Both the position numbers and the translations under genes were made by a program. A model generated the notes under the pieces. The model was not told the DNA's origin, did no database searches, and saw only the letters and a program-made list of their open reading frames with translations. A DNA stretch of 64,000 nucleotides from Styela clava (lineage: Eukaryota; Chordata; Ascidiacea; Stolidobranchia; Styelidae): contig NC_135258.1 of NCBI RefSeq assembly GCF_964204865.1, forward strand, positions 6,625,001-6,689,000. Direction: 5' to 3'. Shown one piece after another: positions 10,479-23,800 of this stretch (its first letter is position 1; each line of letters starts with the position of its first letter).

Positions 10479-13400
10479 TTAATGAATTGAGTTCAGGGTG
10501 AGTTCCGCAAATTTTTTGACATTTTTATCCACGTAGAGATTTTGTTTCAGTTCCAGAAGATAGTCGATACCTTGCTCTTTGATCAGCATTTCTTGGTATG
10601 TTTCAGCTGAAATAATATTATGTTATAAATAAACAAGAGAGCTATGCTCAAATATATGAACACGTAGCGCCACCTAATGGCAATAATTTTGATGACGTCA
10701 TAGCAACAAAAAAAAGTAATAGCATTCTGGAATTTTTTTCTATCTTAAATCACTAAAAATTTCAAAGCAATTGGTCCAGTAATCAAAGAGAAAAGCGATT
10801 TCTTCAAAACGTGTCAAAGAACAAGAACAACAAAACGATCGTTATGTCCACTACGTGTCCAATAAAATACTCGTTGACGAAACGCACACATTGTGACAAA
10901 TATGGATAATGTAAATACTGTACACTGTGTACATGGTACAATAAAGCAACGACGCACATTTAAAACTTCACGAACAGATGAAAAAAGCCTTCACTTACAT
11001 GAATACGTACAACACTTCCATATGGTCCAAACAGCAAATAATTGAAGTGGTGGCGCGTCGTATCTTTGAAGAAGTAGATAGAAAGGCTTGAATGTTTTAA
11101 AACGGATATGAAAACATATATTTGATTCCATTTGACCCCATTTCGCCAAGCAGTCATACTACAGAAAAATAACACAACTTAATCGGGGCATTTTATCTTT
11201 TTGTAATCTTTTCATTTTAAGACAATGAGCATGGCATCTTATGTCGAATACAGACAAAAAATTAATAAATCAGGCAAATCTTGTTTTTTGTTTGCTAAAT
11301 ATTTACTAAAATAATTTACCACATTTGTCAGTGCCGTATTCCTTAGGTTAAGCGACTTTGTGAGTTTTTCCCATTCCTTGAAGTCGATTGTTAGCAAACG
11401 CGATATGACTGCAGCGGAAAGATAGCTGATCTGCCGATAAAAAATTTACATTGCTGGGGTGAAGTTTTTAGTCAGGAACATGAACAGGAACAAAATATTT
11501 ATTAATATGTGGAGCAAGCTGTATTTCAGCTTTAAATGTGACGTGATAATATAATTTGAATGCTAATATAAGCAATGATTTACTCACATGCATTTCACTT
11601 GAATTCATCAATTTTAGTACACACTCGACTGCCCCGCAGTTGTCGTCCAAAAAGTGGTAGCATATTTCTGGTACATCCGTCAAATTGCTCTAAATCAATT
11701 ACGCTGAATAGCTTTTATCATGTCAATCAACTTATTTCAGATATTGGAAATAAATAATTTAAACAACTTAGAAATATATATTTTTTAATATCACAATGAT
11801 TACGCCATCAGATAAATTAGAAAAAACAACGCGAGGATTCGTGAGGCAAGACCAGATACCCATAATAAATATATGTTGTTAGGATCCAGATCGTTAGAGA
11901 GTAGATTAAAATTTAATGCATTACCAAAATTATTAGCACTGGTTTAATTGATCTGAAATCGCTATCCTGTAAAAACAAGACGAGAAGTAAATAAAGTACA
12001 GCACTCGGATTTAACAAATAAAAATCTAGGATCGAATGACGCGGTGAAATTTCAAATTCGATCGAATTCTCATCGGCAAAACCAACATACCGTATATTTT
12101 AAAGGGCCAAGATGTCAAATTTATCTGCAAAAGCTCTGTTGTATCGGTTTTGTTGCTTAAATTCAAAGAATTCTGGCAATATTTCACAAATGAATATATG
12201 TTGTATAATTGTCGGTGATTTATTAAAATGTAACATCCTGAAAATGTGTTGCAATTCAAATCTACACATTTTTATAACTTGACTCAGATTTTCAAAAAAC
12301 GGAATTTAGTTGACTCGACATGACCAATTTGGTTTTTAATTCGATACTCTTACTCTTACTTACTTTTTTCAGTAATTGTAGTTATTATACCTCGTATCAT
12401 TTTACATTGGTTGAGAGTTGAGACATACCTCAAGCAATTCAACAAAAATTGTTAGCCCTCCTGCATTAACAATATTTGTACATGTTGAGGGTATTCCAGC
12501 TGTTAGGTTCTCCAAAAATGACAGCAAATTATAAAAAGTAGCATCTCGGAGCCTGGCGTTCACTTTCCCCCTCAGCATCGATAAGAGATTCTAGATAAAA
12601 AGAATTATTCATTCCAACAAAATTCTGTGTTGCTGTAATTATTATATTCTAATAAAACACATAAAAACAATCAGAGTATACATTTATCATTAATATATTT
12701 CAGTCAGTTTTATGTTCAACAATATATTTTTATGGAAAAAAGTCATATTTGATTATCGAAATAGTAGACGAATTGTATATTAATTGTTATATTAAAAAAA
12801 AATCAATAAAACTTTGTTATCTGGCAAGTCGCACTGTGACTAAGACAAAGGATTAAGTATATACTTAATTGAATGATAACCTAAATAAACAACATTTCTC
12901 ATTTTATTGCTGACATAGAAAAAAGGGCGCTCCAAAAGTGTGTGTACCGATATGGAGGTACCGGTAACTAATTTTGTTCGCCTACTTTACATCAAGTTGT
13001 GTAAAGGGAGGAAGCCTATGGGCAGGGGTGTATTTACTTGTCTACCACAATCTCCGAACTCGTAATAGAACTAAAATAGGGAAATCTGGATAAAATTATG
13101 GCCTAACCCTAACATGGTACATACACTACGGGAGTACCGAAACAAGTTTATAATTGAAACAAATATTATAATTGAAAAGATTAACATTTTATCTATTATT
13201 CAGATAAGTTTTCTAAATAACAATATACCTCCACATATTTTCTGTTTCCGATAGTGGCGTTATCTGATAGTGACAGATTTATTGCTATATTAGTTAGAAA
13301 CTCCACAAACTTCGATTCTATTTCCAAATTTTCATTTGTAGTTAGAATTGTCATCAGCAGGTGTGCTAAGTTCAAGTAATTGGAGCACTAGAAAAGAAAA

Positions 13401-16290
13401 TAGCTACAGGGCTCGGTAATCGCCGAATCGGATTAAAATAAACATTATTAATTTACGGATATCACAGATATCATGGCATTAAAATATATTTTGGCAGACC
13501 CGCAATTATTGATTCAAAGATTAACCAATATACCTAACAAAAAATGGATATACACTTCAGCTATCACAATTTCTACGTTTCGTATGTTTGAGACGCTTTG
13601 AAATTTATGTTGCAACAAAAGTTTTAAATATTCCAGTGATCAACACACAAAACTATAAAACAGACTAAAAAAAATTCTCTGTGACACGATACAATGAAAA
13701 AGCCTGTGGGTATAAAAAGATATTTTCTCAAAGGCAAGCCATGGGGCCGATGTAGATATATACATCTTACCGATTTATTCCTCAAAGCGGGTAAAGTCAA
13801 TACTGCCAGACAAGTCAGCAATACCTCGGAAGAGAGTTTATCGTCTTTGAAGGCTTCTATAGTTTTTATAAGTTCAGTAGCAACCTAACAAAAATAAATA
13901 TTTTAGTCTAGAATAAATTCACCTGCTGTCTCAGCAACAAATAATATTGTTCGTTATCATTTCAACTATCATAACCAACCATGTTAGCATTAAATGGAAA
14001 GGGCGCATTTCCTTGAAATCAATTGGGATGTTTTCAACAGCGCATATAAGCGAAATGGTCATCGTTGTGCTCCCTATGTTCCCTTAAAACGCGCAATTGA
14101 TGATCCTTAAATGCATCTGTTCACATAAATTTTTTAGAAAACCATCGATAAAAGGTCTCGAAAAATCATATGCAATGAGGACACAGCATTCGCGCTATTT
14201 GATTATCTACAATCTACATGGTATTTTCTATTCCGCGTCGACAGGCCTGCTATTTTAATATATGGTAAGTTCTTTGCAAGGTCACAGGACGTCATGGATT
14301 GCATACATTAGATTAAGATTAAGGCCATCATCAATGTACAATAAAGCTCGATCTTCAAAAACTCAAGTATCATTACTTCGGAAAGCAAATGCACTGTCAC
14401 TCTTTCACCCCCAGCTGAAATTAATTGCATCACAAACTTTGTGGCTGTAATTTGAATTGAGCGACTTGTGTCGCTTGGTATTCTGTAGTATTGAATGCAA
14501 TTGAGCGCCGCCTAAAAAATACGATCACAATATGAAATTATAAAATCAAATTGTATTGTATTAAATCTTGTAATTATCTTGCAAGATCAATGAAAATGTA
14601 GCTGTGATAATTTCCTAATCCCTACTCTTTTTCAAACGACCCGATTATTCGTGACCCAAGGATATGCGTAAATACTAAGACGGCATGCAGTGCTTTAATG
14701 GTCGCATAATTAAATTACTAATATAAAACAATCATTTCCACATAATATTTATTTTACCAGAAATTACTTCAAAGTGAGGAACCTTGACAAACGTTCTTTT
14801 AGTTACAGACATGATACGTACGCTGATCAACCAAGTAGATTTGATAGTAAGTTGAATTAAAAAAAACACTTCAAGAAACTAAATTATTTTGAAACATAAT
14901 AATCGTTTTTGAAAACTATCCCAAACCTCAATTTCTTCTAAGTTGAACTTTTTCACCCTCAAAACTTTTTCAGTAAGTTTTGACAAATAGTCTTTTGCTT
15001 TGTCAGAGTCACGAAATTTTTCTTTGAACAGATCCGAAAGATTTCCATCAGTGACCTAGATATAAAAACATCAAGTTTATATTGTAGAAACAATTTGGTT
15101 GTTTTATATTCATCTAAAAAATGGAATGTTATATTGACTAGATTAAAGCTAGTAAGTAGTATCAACGGTGTTAAAAATAGAAAGACATTAACAAAAAACA
15201 CATAAACGATATCTGTTCTTGAACGTTCTCGACCGATATAGTTTTCTTTATATCTGAATAATTATTTAACCAAATAATAATTATTTTGTAGATATATCCT
15301 TTTGCAAATCTATTTGTTCAGTGCCATATTTGAAAGGAAAAAAAAAACGGGTTATTACTCACACATTATCTTTATCTTTCTTAGGTGATAACCCTCTAGT
15401 GTCCAGTAGCTGAATAAGAACGAAACTTCTGGAAAGTTCATCAACACGTATAGAGAATTGTTTACGACAACTTGGACAATGTATTCTGCAATAAAATGTT
15501 ATTATTAGTGAATTCTATAAATATTTCCCTGTCAGACTGTTGATATCCATATGTTAAAGATAATGACCTGAACGAGAATAATCAACGATACTACACAACG
15601 ATATTTATTTTAATCGATGCAAGATATTTGAACCGCTCCCAAATAGGCTTGGGGTACCATGAGTGAACTTGTAGGACCTAACCTAACGTTTACTTGGTAA
15701 AATGCTCTTTCAAAATTACCATGAAAGTGGACTCAGGAAAAGGCTAATCTAAATTAAATAAAACTTTGCGTCGGCTTCACAAAATGAGAAAAAAAATCTT
15801 TTGCAATAAAATGTATGGTAATTTAGGATCTGGAAAAAGACATTTTGCAGGGTAATGTATCTCTAATGCATCGCAAAATACAGTCAGACAATTAGATTTC
15901 AATTAGAAGTTTGGCAAAACAAATTTAGTGCTTGAATAAAGCTCGGACCTATTCTGGTCTGAATCAATGAAGCTTATATACCCATTGTTCCATCATCACA
16001 AACCATAGCGTTACTTATTCCGGATATAAATGAGCTATAACATATTATAGCCCAATATTTGAATATGTATATTGATAACATTTGTTAACGGAAAAAGTCT
16101 ATCATCACAAACCATATAATAAACAAAAATACCTTCCGTCTCTGGAAATTTTTTCCAAACATTCAACGCAAAAGGAATGTTGACATGGCAGCATTTTGGG
16201 TGTCTGGGGTCCGGATTCTTGATACGACTCCATACACACCGAACATTGAAGTAAATTTTCAACAACGCCATCGCCACTATTGGATGCCAT
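10479..16290 (-). CDS. Gene B: RING finger plus ZYG11-like armadillo protein (506 aa)
   Basis: Twelve exons on the minus strand: 16290-16133, 15485-15365, 15055-14927, 14511-14377, 13884-13771, 13387-13229, 12590-12429, 11966-11925, 11689-11588, 11430-11320, 11158-10999, 10606-10479. All introns are GT-AG, all phases join, and there is no internal stop. Exons 1-2 encode a C3HC4 RING finger (Cys16, Cys19, Cys36, His38, Cys41, Cys44, Cys56, Cys59; motif LPCQHSFCVECL then CPSC). Residues about 137-506 resemble the ZYG11/ZER1 armadillo region; FYLLLQRYDAPPLQLFAVW corresponds to FFPLLGCFTTPGVQLWAVW of human ZYG11B (recalled). Exon 8 is a 42-nt micro-exon. Inferred role: E3 ubiquitin ligase in which one chain supplies both the E2-binding and substrate-binding parts. 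Odd: NLTAGIPSTC replaces the LTDETPSTC of D, E and A. There is no leucine-rich or VHL-box region, unlike true ZYG11. Confidence 0.87.
10629..10870. repeat. R1 repeat in intron 11 of gene B
   Basis: This short copy begins CAAGAGAGCTATGCTCAAATATATG and ends AACGATCGTTATGTCC...ACGTGTCC. The matching introns of genes C, D and E lack it, so it inserted in unit B after duplication. Confidence 0.65.
12926..13138. mobile_element. R3 MITE in intron 6 of gene B
   Basis: The 213-bp element begins GGCGCTCC and ends GGAGTACC. It is flanked by 8-bp repeats gaaaaaag (12918-12925) and gaaacaag (13139-13146) with one mismatch. Gene C shows the empty site at the same intron position (near 22887, GATATAGAAACAAG). 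The central CCTAACCCTAACATGG is shared with other R3 copies. Confidence 0.85.
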
Positions 16291-17590
16291 TACCTGGCGT
16301 GTATATATACAATGGAAGATTGTGAAGTAATTTCACCAACAAGTTAAGTAATTCAGACGTACACTAGATCAAAAATATATATATATATATATACTTTGAC
16401 TTTTCTATCCCTCGCTGACAAAATGTCAATGCTGTTTCAATATTTAGGCATTGTCATATTCTACTTGTTACGTGCTATCCTAAAAACAAAGCCAATCACC
16501 GCGCAAAGTGATCTATAACTGCTAATGGTTTTTTCACGCCTGTCACACACCATTACATAATTGTCTATTCCTATATCCGAACCAAGCTGGAAATATAAAA
16601 ACCATCTGATAATACAAAGTTGCTGACGAAAGTTAACGACCAATTTCTTTCAGTTATTTTATAATTAAATGTAAACCATACGATATTAAGTGTCGGCTTT
16701 ATTTATAATATCCCTGTCATTTTGTAGCCTCTGATAAAACTTGATAAGCTGTAAGCCTAACTTCAGGCGTAAAAAATATGAAGCTATAAAGTGTTATAAC
16801 GTATCTTCAGCCATAGAATGAGGAAGTTTACTTGGTTAACTATATACGCCGCGTCACCGGATATTGCGTTGACAATTAATGGGCTGCATATAAAGCATAC
16901 TACGCAGAGTTTAAAATGGGAAAATATACGCTCGAGGTGAAATAACAATTTGCTTCCCATTACCGAATGAATATTTTTCTCAATGTTACCTCAAAATAGA
17001 TCAAATGCAACTATTGTTTGCTTAAAAACGAGTTATGTTTCTAAATAGGCATCACAACTTTATCAATATCATTTTGGAGTTGGAACTGTCGTAAATGTTG
17101 CTGTACAATTGTAGCTTTCATTTTTGGTGGGTGAATGCTGACACCAAAATGTAAAATCCCAATTTGAATTCTACACGATGACCGACTTGCTTACTTCATC
17201 TTACATGTAATCATATCTGGATTATATATTTTCATGAGGACTCAGGAAATAAAGAAACAAAACAATCAAGTTAACCCTGTCAATATTAAAAATGTTTCAC
17301 AGCCAAGCATCAATTCTTTTTCAGCATCATGATCAAATTTACTCTTCGTTCATCTGCAGAAGTCACGAACAAGGTCGCCATGTTCTCATGCTGTAGATCA
17401 CAGATTTCCGCATTTCTGGGGTCATGCTTTCACTTTTGTAAATTAACGAGGCTCATTCGATTTTTTTTTTAAAATCACGCAAACAATTAGATACAACCAA
17501 TCTTTCTCTTAATTAATAAACATTGACAGAAATTCGATGGATAGTATATCGCCCGTGTCTGTTTTTTCTGAAGTTGATACTGACAACTTC
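16291..17590. repeat. Upstream region of gene B, shared with gene D
   Basis: About 1.3 kb upstream of the start codon is closely matched by the region upstream of gene D (39768-41660), e.g. GGATATTGCGTTGACAATTA and GGGCTGCATATAAAGCATAC. C and E share a different version (ACGGAATACTGCTTCGG in E). Just before the ATG all four genes keep an ACACGCCAGGTA-like stretch, weaker in E. A TA dinucleotide run lies near 16374-16394. A core promoter is likely here but cannot be pinned down. Confidence 0.6.
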
Positions 17591-17849
17591 ATACCAAAAA
17601 AAAGCCGGTAGGCGCCCAGTATGAATCTCCGCCATTGCTTGAGACCTGGTCATTTCAGTTTAATAATGGATAACTGGTATAGACGCCATTGTTCCGAGAA
17701 AATTTGTTCCAAAACTGACAGTTCATATAAGCGATGCGTCTCATCGATATCCATGAGCATGGGTATGCTTTGACTAACTATTAAAACATGCTCACCAAAA
17801 TTCCTAAAACTTCCTTAGTTTATAGGCTATACAGAAGAAAGACAACTTG

Positions 17850-18105
17850 TTCAAACGATTTTTTTCTTCCGCGGAAGGTTGCATTCTCGAAATTTTAATA
17901 TTCGACTTGGTTGACGAGAAAATGATAAAAATTTATATGAAAATGGGAATATTTTCAACGATCGGTGTGTTTGTTGCTGCTTCCATGGAAACGAAACAAC
18001 AGTCCGGACTTTCAGTAAAACGCACATAACTAAGGTGACAGGATATCCCACGTGTTAAATTTAATACAGAACAGTCCAGCCGTTAAGACGCTACATCTTC
18101 GACAC

Positions 18106-18142
<37 letters not shown>

Positions 18143-18150
18143 ATGGCTGA
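17850..18150 (+). repeat. LINE-tail-like repeat ending in a GACA microsatellite
   Basis: The block runs from a CCGCGGAAGG area through CCATGGAAACGAAAC, GGTGACAGGATATCCC and CAGTCCAGCCGTTAAGACG to a (GACA)n tract at about 18107-18140. A diverged second copy at 18330-18640 repeats the same order (GCCATGGAAACGAAACTCC, GGTGACAAGATGACCC, CGGTCCAGCCATTAAGACG). Such tails with a simple repeat at the end resemble the 3' ends of non-LTR retrotransposons. No reverse transcriptase is visible. Confidence 0.5.
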
Positions 18151-18329
18151 TAATAAGGGTCTCCTAGATCGGAGATCCAATAATAAACTAATATACTAAC
18201 AACCCGATGCCCAGGATCTCCGCTGATATTTGGGGCGCGCACTAATGCAACCGGTTACTATCAGTAGAAACTTGCGGATCTATAACAGCAGCGTGATTTA
18301 GTGAGCGGCTTACCAAAACTGCCAGTTCT

Positions 18330-18640
18330 TTTTAGATCTGCGCCTTCTCGCGTGAGAAAAATCTCTAAGGCTTTTCCAGTTGATGAAGTATCGAGACGAA
18401 AGACGACTTGTTCAAAAGAGTATTTTCTTCTGCAGAAGGTAGCGTTATTGGAATTTCAATATTTCAATTTCATAACGATCGGCGCGATTTTTCGTTGTTG
18501 CCATGGAAACGAAACTCCAATCCATACTTTTTAGAAAATACACTTTACTAGGGTGACAAGATGACCCACGTATGAAATTTCATCCAGTTCGGTCCAGCCA
18601 TTAAGACGCTGGAGCCTGACACACAGGAAGACAGAACGAC
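18330..18640 (+). repeat. Second copy of the LINE-tail-like repeat
   Basis: It has the same order of motifs as 17850-18150 but has diverged, and it ends in ACACACAGGAAGACAGAACGAC instead of a clean GACA run. The two copies lie about 480 bp apart in the same orientation. Confidence 0.45.
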
Positions 18641-19592
18641 TGGCGGTATGTCCTGATATATTAATGCCACAAAGAAGTTCTTCCTTGAAATCCCTTTCTC
18701 AAAAAAAAAAAAATTATTTCGATTGGTTTATGCATTGATTGACATCATGGCGACTTTTTCACCTTTTTCAAAAGATGCCTGCCTACATCTATTACCATAT
18801 CTTCAATTATTCGCAGAACTTTAGAGTTCTATGCCTTCGATTTCCAAACTGCAATAAAACTCCAAATCTTTTTTGCTGCAGATAAGATACGTGTCTTTAA
18901 ATCTTCTTGAGCTTTATCCGTTTTTTTTAGTTATTAGAATTTAAATGTCATGTATTGAAAATTTTTTTTTTGCAATTGTCACTTTTTCCCTTTGCATTAT
19001 TTCTAATTTTAAGATTATTACCCGTTACCCGTGATCTTAATTGTGAAAATTTTATTGCAGTGAACGAGTCTGTTCCTTGCGACGTAGTCGAATATACGCA
19101 CATACTTCACTACCATTCTCATCTGAAGTTAAGGGGCACGAGATCCATTGTCCTCAAGTCATTGATGATAAGCTTTTCAACTTTTGTTCAAAATACTAAT
19201 AATTTGTCTCCGATATGGTATATCAGAACTACCGAGTCTACGAGTTTTGTTACATTGTTTCATGGCTATCCTTTTCTAATGATTGTAATTTTTTTTGACT
19301 AGGGTGCATGTGACTCATTGTTAACCTCACAAATATCTAATTAGGTTTCAACTGCTACTCGCACCGATTAGTAATTTATGGTTATACCAACAGCAATCAG
19401 ACTGAGACAAAAAATCACAATTGTAAAATCCAGTTAAATATCCCTCACGGGGCTAGTGAAACAAGCAATCGCCGAATATGAAAAAAAAACATCGCCGCAA
19501 ACGATTCGTCCGTCTGAAGAGACTGGTTAATCAACTTGTTTCAATCACGCGTTTCAACTTGGTATTCCCTAAAAATGCGAATGCACGGGTTA

Positions 19593-19664
19593 CGTGATAT
19601 ATTTCAGTGGTAGAGCATTCGACTGCTGGTCGAGAGGTCCCTGGTTCAAATCTTGGTGCCCTCT
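19593..19664 (+). ncRNA. tRNA-Cys-like pseudogene or SINE head
   Basis: The D-arm and T-arm words TTTCAGTGGTAGAGCATTCGACTG and GAGAGGTCCCTGGTTCAAATC (each quoted in part) match eukaryotic tRNA-Cys. The acceptor stem does not pair and the anticodon reads GCT instead of GCA. It is most likely a tRNA-derived retroposon or pseudogene, not a working tRNA. Confidence 0.55.
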
Positions 19665-19959
19665 TTACTTATAATTTAAATTTTAACAATACTAGGGGGG
19701 CAACGAAATTAAAAATTGCCAAATAAAAAATCTTTGCCTCACACAAATCTTCCTTTGGACTGAACTGATTAATCAGCGTGTTTTTGTGCTGAACTTTGGT
19801 GTTATTTCTCGTAATAACCAGGGTGAGTGCCACAGTTTTGTGGTGAATTGCAAGGCAAGTAATTATCTTACTCGGACAATCACGCGTGAGAGATATGAAA
19901 ATACAAACGGCAAACACATGTAAAGCAATATTTATCAAAGTTCTCTCGAGGCTAGGTCC

Positions 19960-20030
19960 GGGGACGTAGCTCAGTGGTAGAGCACTCGACCGCTGGACGG
20001 GAGCTCCCTGGCTTAATCCCAGTTGTCTCC
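19960..20030 (+). repeat. tRNA-derived SINE, copy 1
   Basis: A tRNA-like head (GGGGACGTAGCTCAGTGG...GTTGTCTCC) with intact A-box but altered B-box (GGCTTAATCCC) is followed by a body shared with the copy at 41758: ATCGTGCAGCCTTG, GTTTATTGTCGACTGGAACG and AATCCAGATGT. The left flank (GCAATATTTAT...CTCGAGGCTAGGT) also matches the flank at 41758, so the two are copies of one insertion duplicated with the gene units. Confidence 0.65.
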
Positions 20031-20049
20031 TTACCTTTAATTAGATAAA

Positions 20050-20800
20050 TTTATCTTGCGCTCATCGTGCAGCCTTGCGTTTATTGTCGACTGGAACGAA
20101 TCCAGATGTATCTATTTCGAGTCGGTTTTATATTTCAAATTCAAATCCAATGGATTTTTTGCGATCTTGCGAATTTGTTATCGCTGTTAGAAAAATCCTA
20201 CTTTCTGCTATAAAGTTCTAGAAAGTACAACTTGATTTAGTTCTTATTAAAAATATATTTAATGTTTATTAGTAAATCAAAAATAGCCTACATATTCATT
20301 GCCTTGCTTTACTATTGAGTTAATTGTGATGATTTTGATCTGCAATTGTGTTGACGAAATAAAAGCAATACTACTCAGAAAATATCAAGTGGTAAAGTGC
20401 CCGAATATATTTCGTTTCGATTCGTATGTTTGTGAATTCTTATGGTGTTATCCGTTTTTTTTAGTATTTTGTATGGCCGCTTTTCAATTTGGAAAATTTG
20501 TGTTGCCACCATTACCACCTATAGGCACCTACCAGAAAGAAAAAAAATATTCCTCGTTGTTCGAACTCGCGAACTCTATCGAAGCGTGCGCAAACTCGAC
20601 TTTTCGTCGGAAATCCGCAAGTGAGTTGTGAAATCCAATGGTTTGATTAGGCGACGCATCACCTGTTACCAAATTTTCAAATAGTAAATTGCTATTCTAA
20701 TAGTAGAATATTCGAATATATGTCCAGTCCTACTCATTAACCAGTAATTATTGATTGCAGATTGCTTTGAAGTAAGTCTTTTCGAACAAATCCCCAAATT
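20050..20800. other. No gene recognised (between SINE and gene C)
   Basis: This contains short open frames, such as 20299-20631 (plus), with no family motif. Nothing further can be supported before the 3' flank of gene C. Confidence 0.4.
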
Positions 20801-20887
20801 TCTGTACATTATTGAATTATTTAATAGGCGTTTATAAGCCACAAAATAGTTCTTTTTTATGTTTACTGGTTGAATTCATTTTTTAAA

Positions 20888-23800
20888 TTAGTGAATGAAG
20901 TTCAGGGTGAATACGGCAAAATTTTTGACATTTTCATCCACGTAGAGATTTTGTTTCAGTTCCAGAAGATGGTCGATACCTTGCTCTTCGATCAGCATTT
21001 CTTTGTAAGTTTCCGCTGAAAATTGTTATGTCATATATATATATATAAATATCCATTGTGGAAACCCACACATTGTGGCAAATGTAGGCTAATAATGTAA
21101 ATAGAGTACAAAGTACAATAAATTACCAATGCAGATTTAAAACTTCAAAAAAAAAAAACCTGCCTTTACGTGAATCCGAACAGCACTTTGATATGGTCCA
21201 AACAGCAAATAATTGGAGTGGTGGCGCGTCGTATCTTTGAAGAAGTGGATAGAAAGGCTTGAATGATACGAAGTTGATTTCGTCACATATATCTGATGCC
21301 CTTTGAACCCATTCCAGCACGCAATTATACTGCAGAAACAGATTTATCGTGATATTTTATCTTTTGTATGATATATGATTTTGTATGAAATTTCAAGACG
21401 AAGAAAACAATTAGCATGACACTTCATGTCGAATAAGGTAAATACATAAACCAGGCAATACTGGCATTATTTGCTACCTAATTATTAGAAAAATTTACCA
21501 CATTTATCAGTGCTGTATTCCTTAGGTTAGGCCACTTCGTGAGTTTTTCCCATTCTTTGAAGTCGATTGTTAGCAAACGCGATATGACTCCAGCGGAAAG
21601 ATAGCTGATCTGCCAAATAAAAATTCGCATTGCTGGGGTGAAGTATTTAGTTCAGGAACATAAACAATTATTAGTATTTTAAGCAAGCTGTATTTTAGTC
21701 TTAAATGTGATGTGACAATATAATTTGAATGTTATAAGCAATAATTTACTCACATGTATTTCATCTGAATTCATAAGTTTTAGTAGACACTCGACTGCCC
21801 CAGAGTTGCCGTCCAAGAAGTGATAGCATATTTCTGGTACATCCGTCAAATTGCTCTAAATCAATTACGCTGTGTAGGTTTTACTTTGTTAATCGCCATG
21901 TTTTAGATATTGCTTGAAATAAACTATCTAAACAACCTAGGTAGCTACGATATATTTCCTCAATTTTACACTGATTAGCCTATCCGATAAACTAAGAAAC
22001 TCAACGAAATGATCCGTCAGGTCAAATACACACTTTATATGTGGTAAGGATAAAGATTGTTAGAAAGTAGAATAACGTTCAGTGCATTACCAAATTCATC
22101 AGCACTCTTTTATTTGATACGGGATCGTTATCCTGTAAAAACAAGACACAAGCTGTTAATATAGTACACAACTCGGAACAATCCAGGATCGAATGACATG
22201 GCAAAATTTCGAATTCTCAACGACAAAACTAGCAAATAGTTTAACAGGCCAAGCTGTCAAATTTATCGGCAATTGTCGGTGATTTATCAAAATATAACAT
22301 TCTGAAGATGTGTTCGAAATTTACTTTTTGATTCGTTATCTTCTCTTTCAGTCATTGTAGATAATATACCCCATACCATTTGGCATAAAATGAGACATAC
22401 CTCAAGCAACTGAGCAAAAACTGTTATCCCTCCTGCATTAACAATATTTGTACATGTTGAAGGAGTTTCAGCTGTTAGGTACGCCAGCAATGACAGCAAA
22501 TTATAAAAAATGGCATCTCGGGACCTGGTGTTCATTTTCCTCCTCAGCATCGATAAGAGATTCTAGATGAAAAGTTGTTTATTTCAACAAAGTTCTGTGT
22601 TGATGTAATTATTAATATTCTGATAAAACACTTAAAAGACAATCAGAGTATACATTTATCATTAATATGTTTCAGAGTCAGTTTTATGTTCAACAATATA
22701 TTTTTATGAGAATATTTGATTATCGAAATAGTAGACGAATTGTATATTAATTGTTATAATATAAAAATATCATTGAAATTTTGGAATCTGGCAAGTCGCC
22801 ATATGACTAACGACAATGGAATAAATATATACATACCCTAATTAAATGATAGTTTAAATAAAGAACCATTGCTCAATTTATTGCTGATATAGAAACAAGT
22901 TTATAATTGGAAAAAGTATTATAATTGAAAATATTACAATTTTATCTAACATTCACACAAGTTTTCTAAATTACAATAAACCTCCACATATTTTTTGTTT
23001 CCGATACTTGCAATATCTGATTGTGACAGTTTTCTTGCTGATATATTAGTTAGAAATTCCACAAACTTCGATTCTAATTCATTTTTATTCGTAGTTAGAA
23101 TTGTCATCAGCAGGTGGGCTAAGTTCAGGTAATTGAAGAACTGGAAAAGAAAATATCTACAATGGTCGGTAATCGCCGAATCGAATATTAATTTGTCAGA
23201 TATCACAGATAGCATGGCAAAAAATGAAATATATATTTTGACAGTCCCGCACTTATTGTTTTTAAAGATTAACCGATATAACTCAGGAATAAAACAACTG
23301 ATATATACTTCAGCTATCACATATTCTAGTGAGTTTTTGTATGGTTGAGCCCTTTTACGTTTATGTTGCATCAAACACTTTGAATCAGGGGCCGACCTAC
23401 GGCCCGTGGAGTAATATAATTCGTCCCAGGACGCTTCACTGAATTATAGTAACAAAACAGCTGTTTTGACGATTATATTCCTTACGTAACAGAATGTATT
23501 GTGAGACACGTGTAGACTAAATTATATTATAATCTAACGGTTATATAATTCACAATTACTCGTTAAATAAGCCTATAATTTAATTATAATTAGACAAATG
23601 GCGACAAAACGCAGAGGAGTTGATGCTGAGTGCAGAGGGTTCAAAGGCGCAGAAAATATTCAAATGGAATTTCTCGAGATGCAATGCAAGGAGGAAACAA
23701 ATCTATATTTTATTCGAGGGATGTATCACTGCTTGATTTTTATCATAAAAAGTATCTTCTTCATAGAAAACTTTATCCAAATTTGACAAACCGTGCGAAG

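Noticed and set aside
17290-17430. Coding exon upstream of gene B
   Set aside because: The frame is broken by a one-base difference and stop codons relative to the D version; kept only as support for the D open frame.
19960-20030. Functional tRNA on the plus strand
   Set aside because: T-arm and acceptor pairing are poor and the body beyond is shared with another copy, so it is a SINE head.
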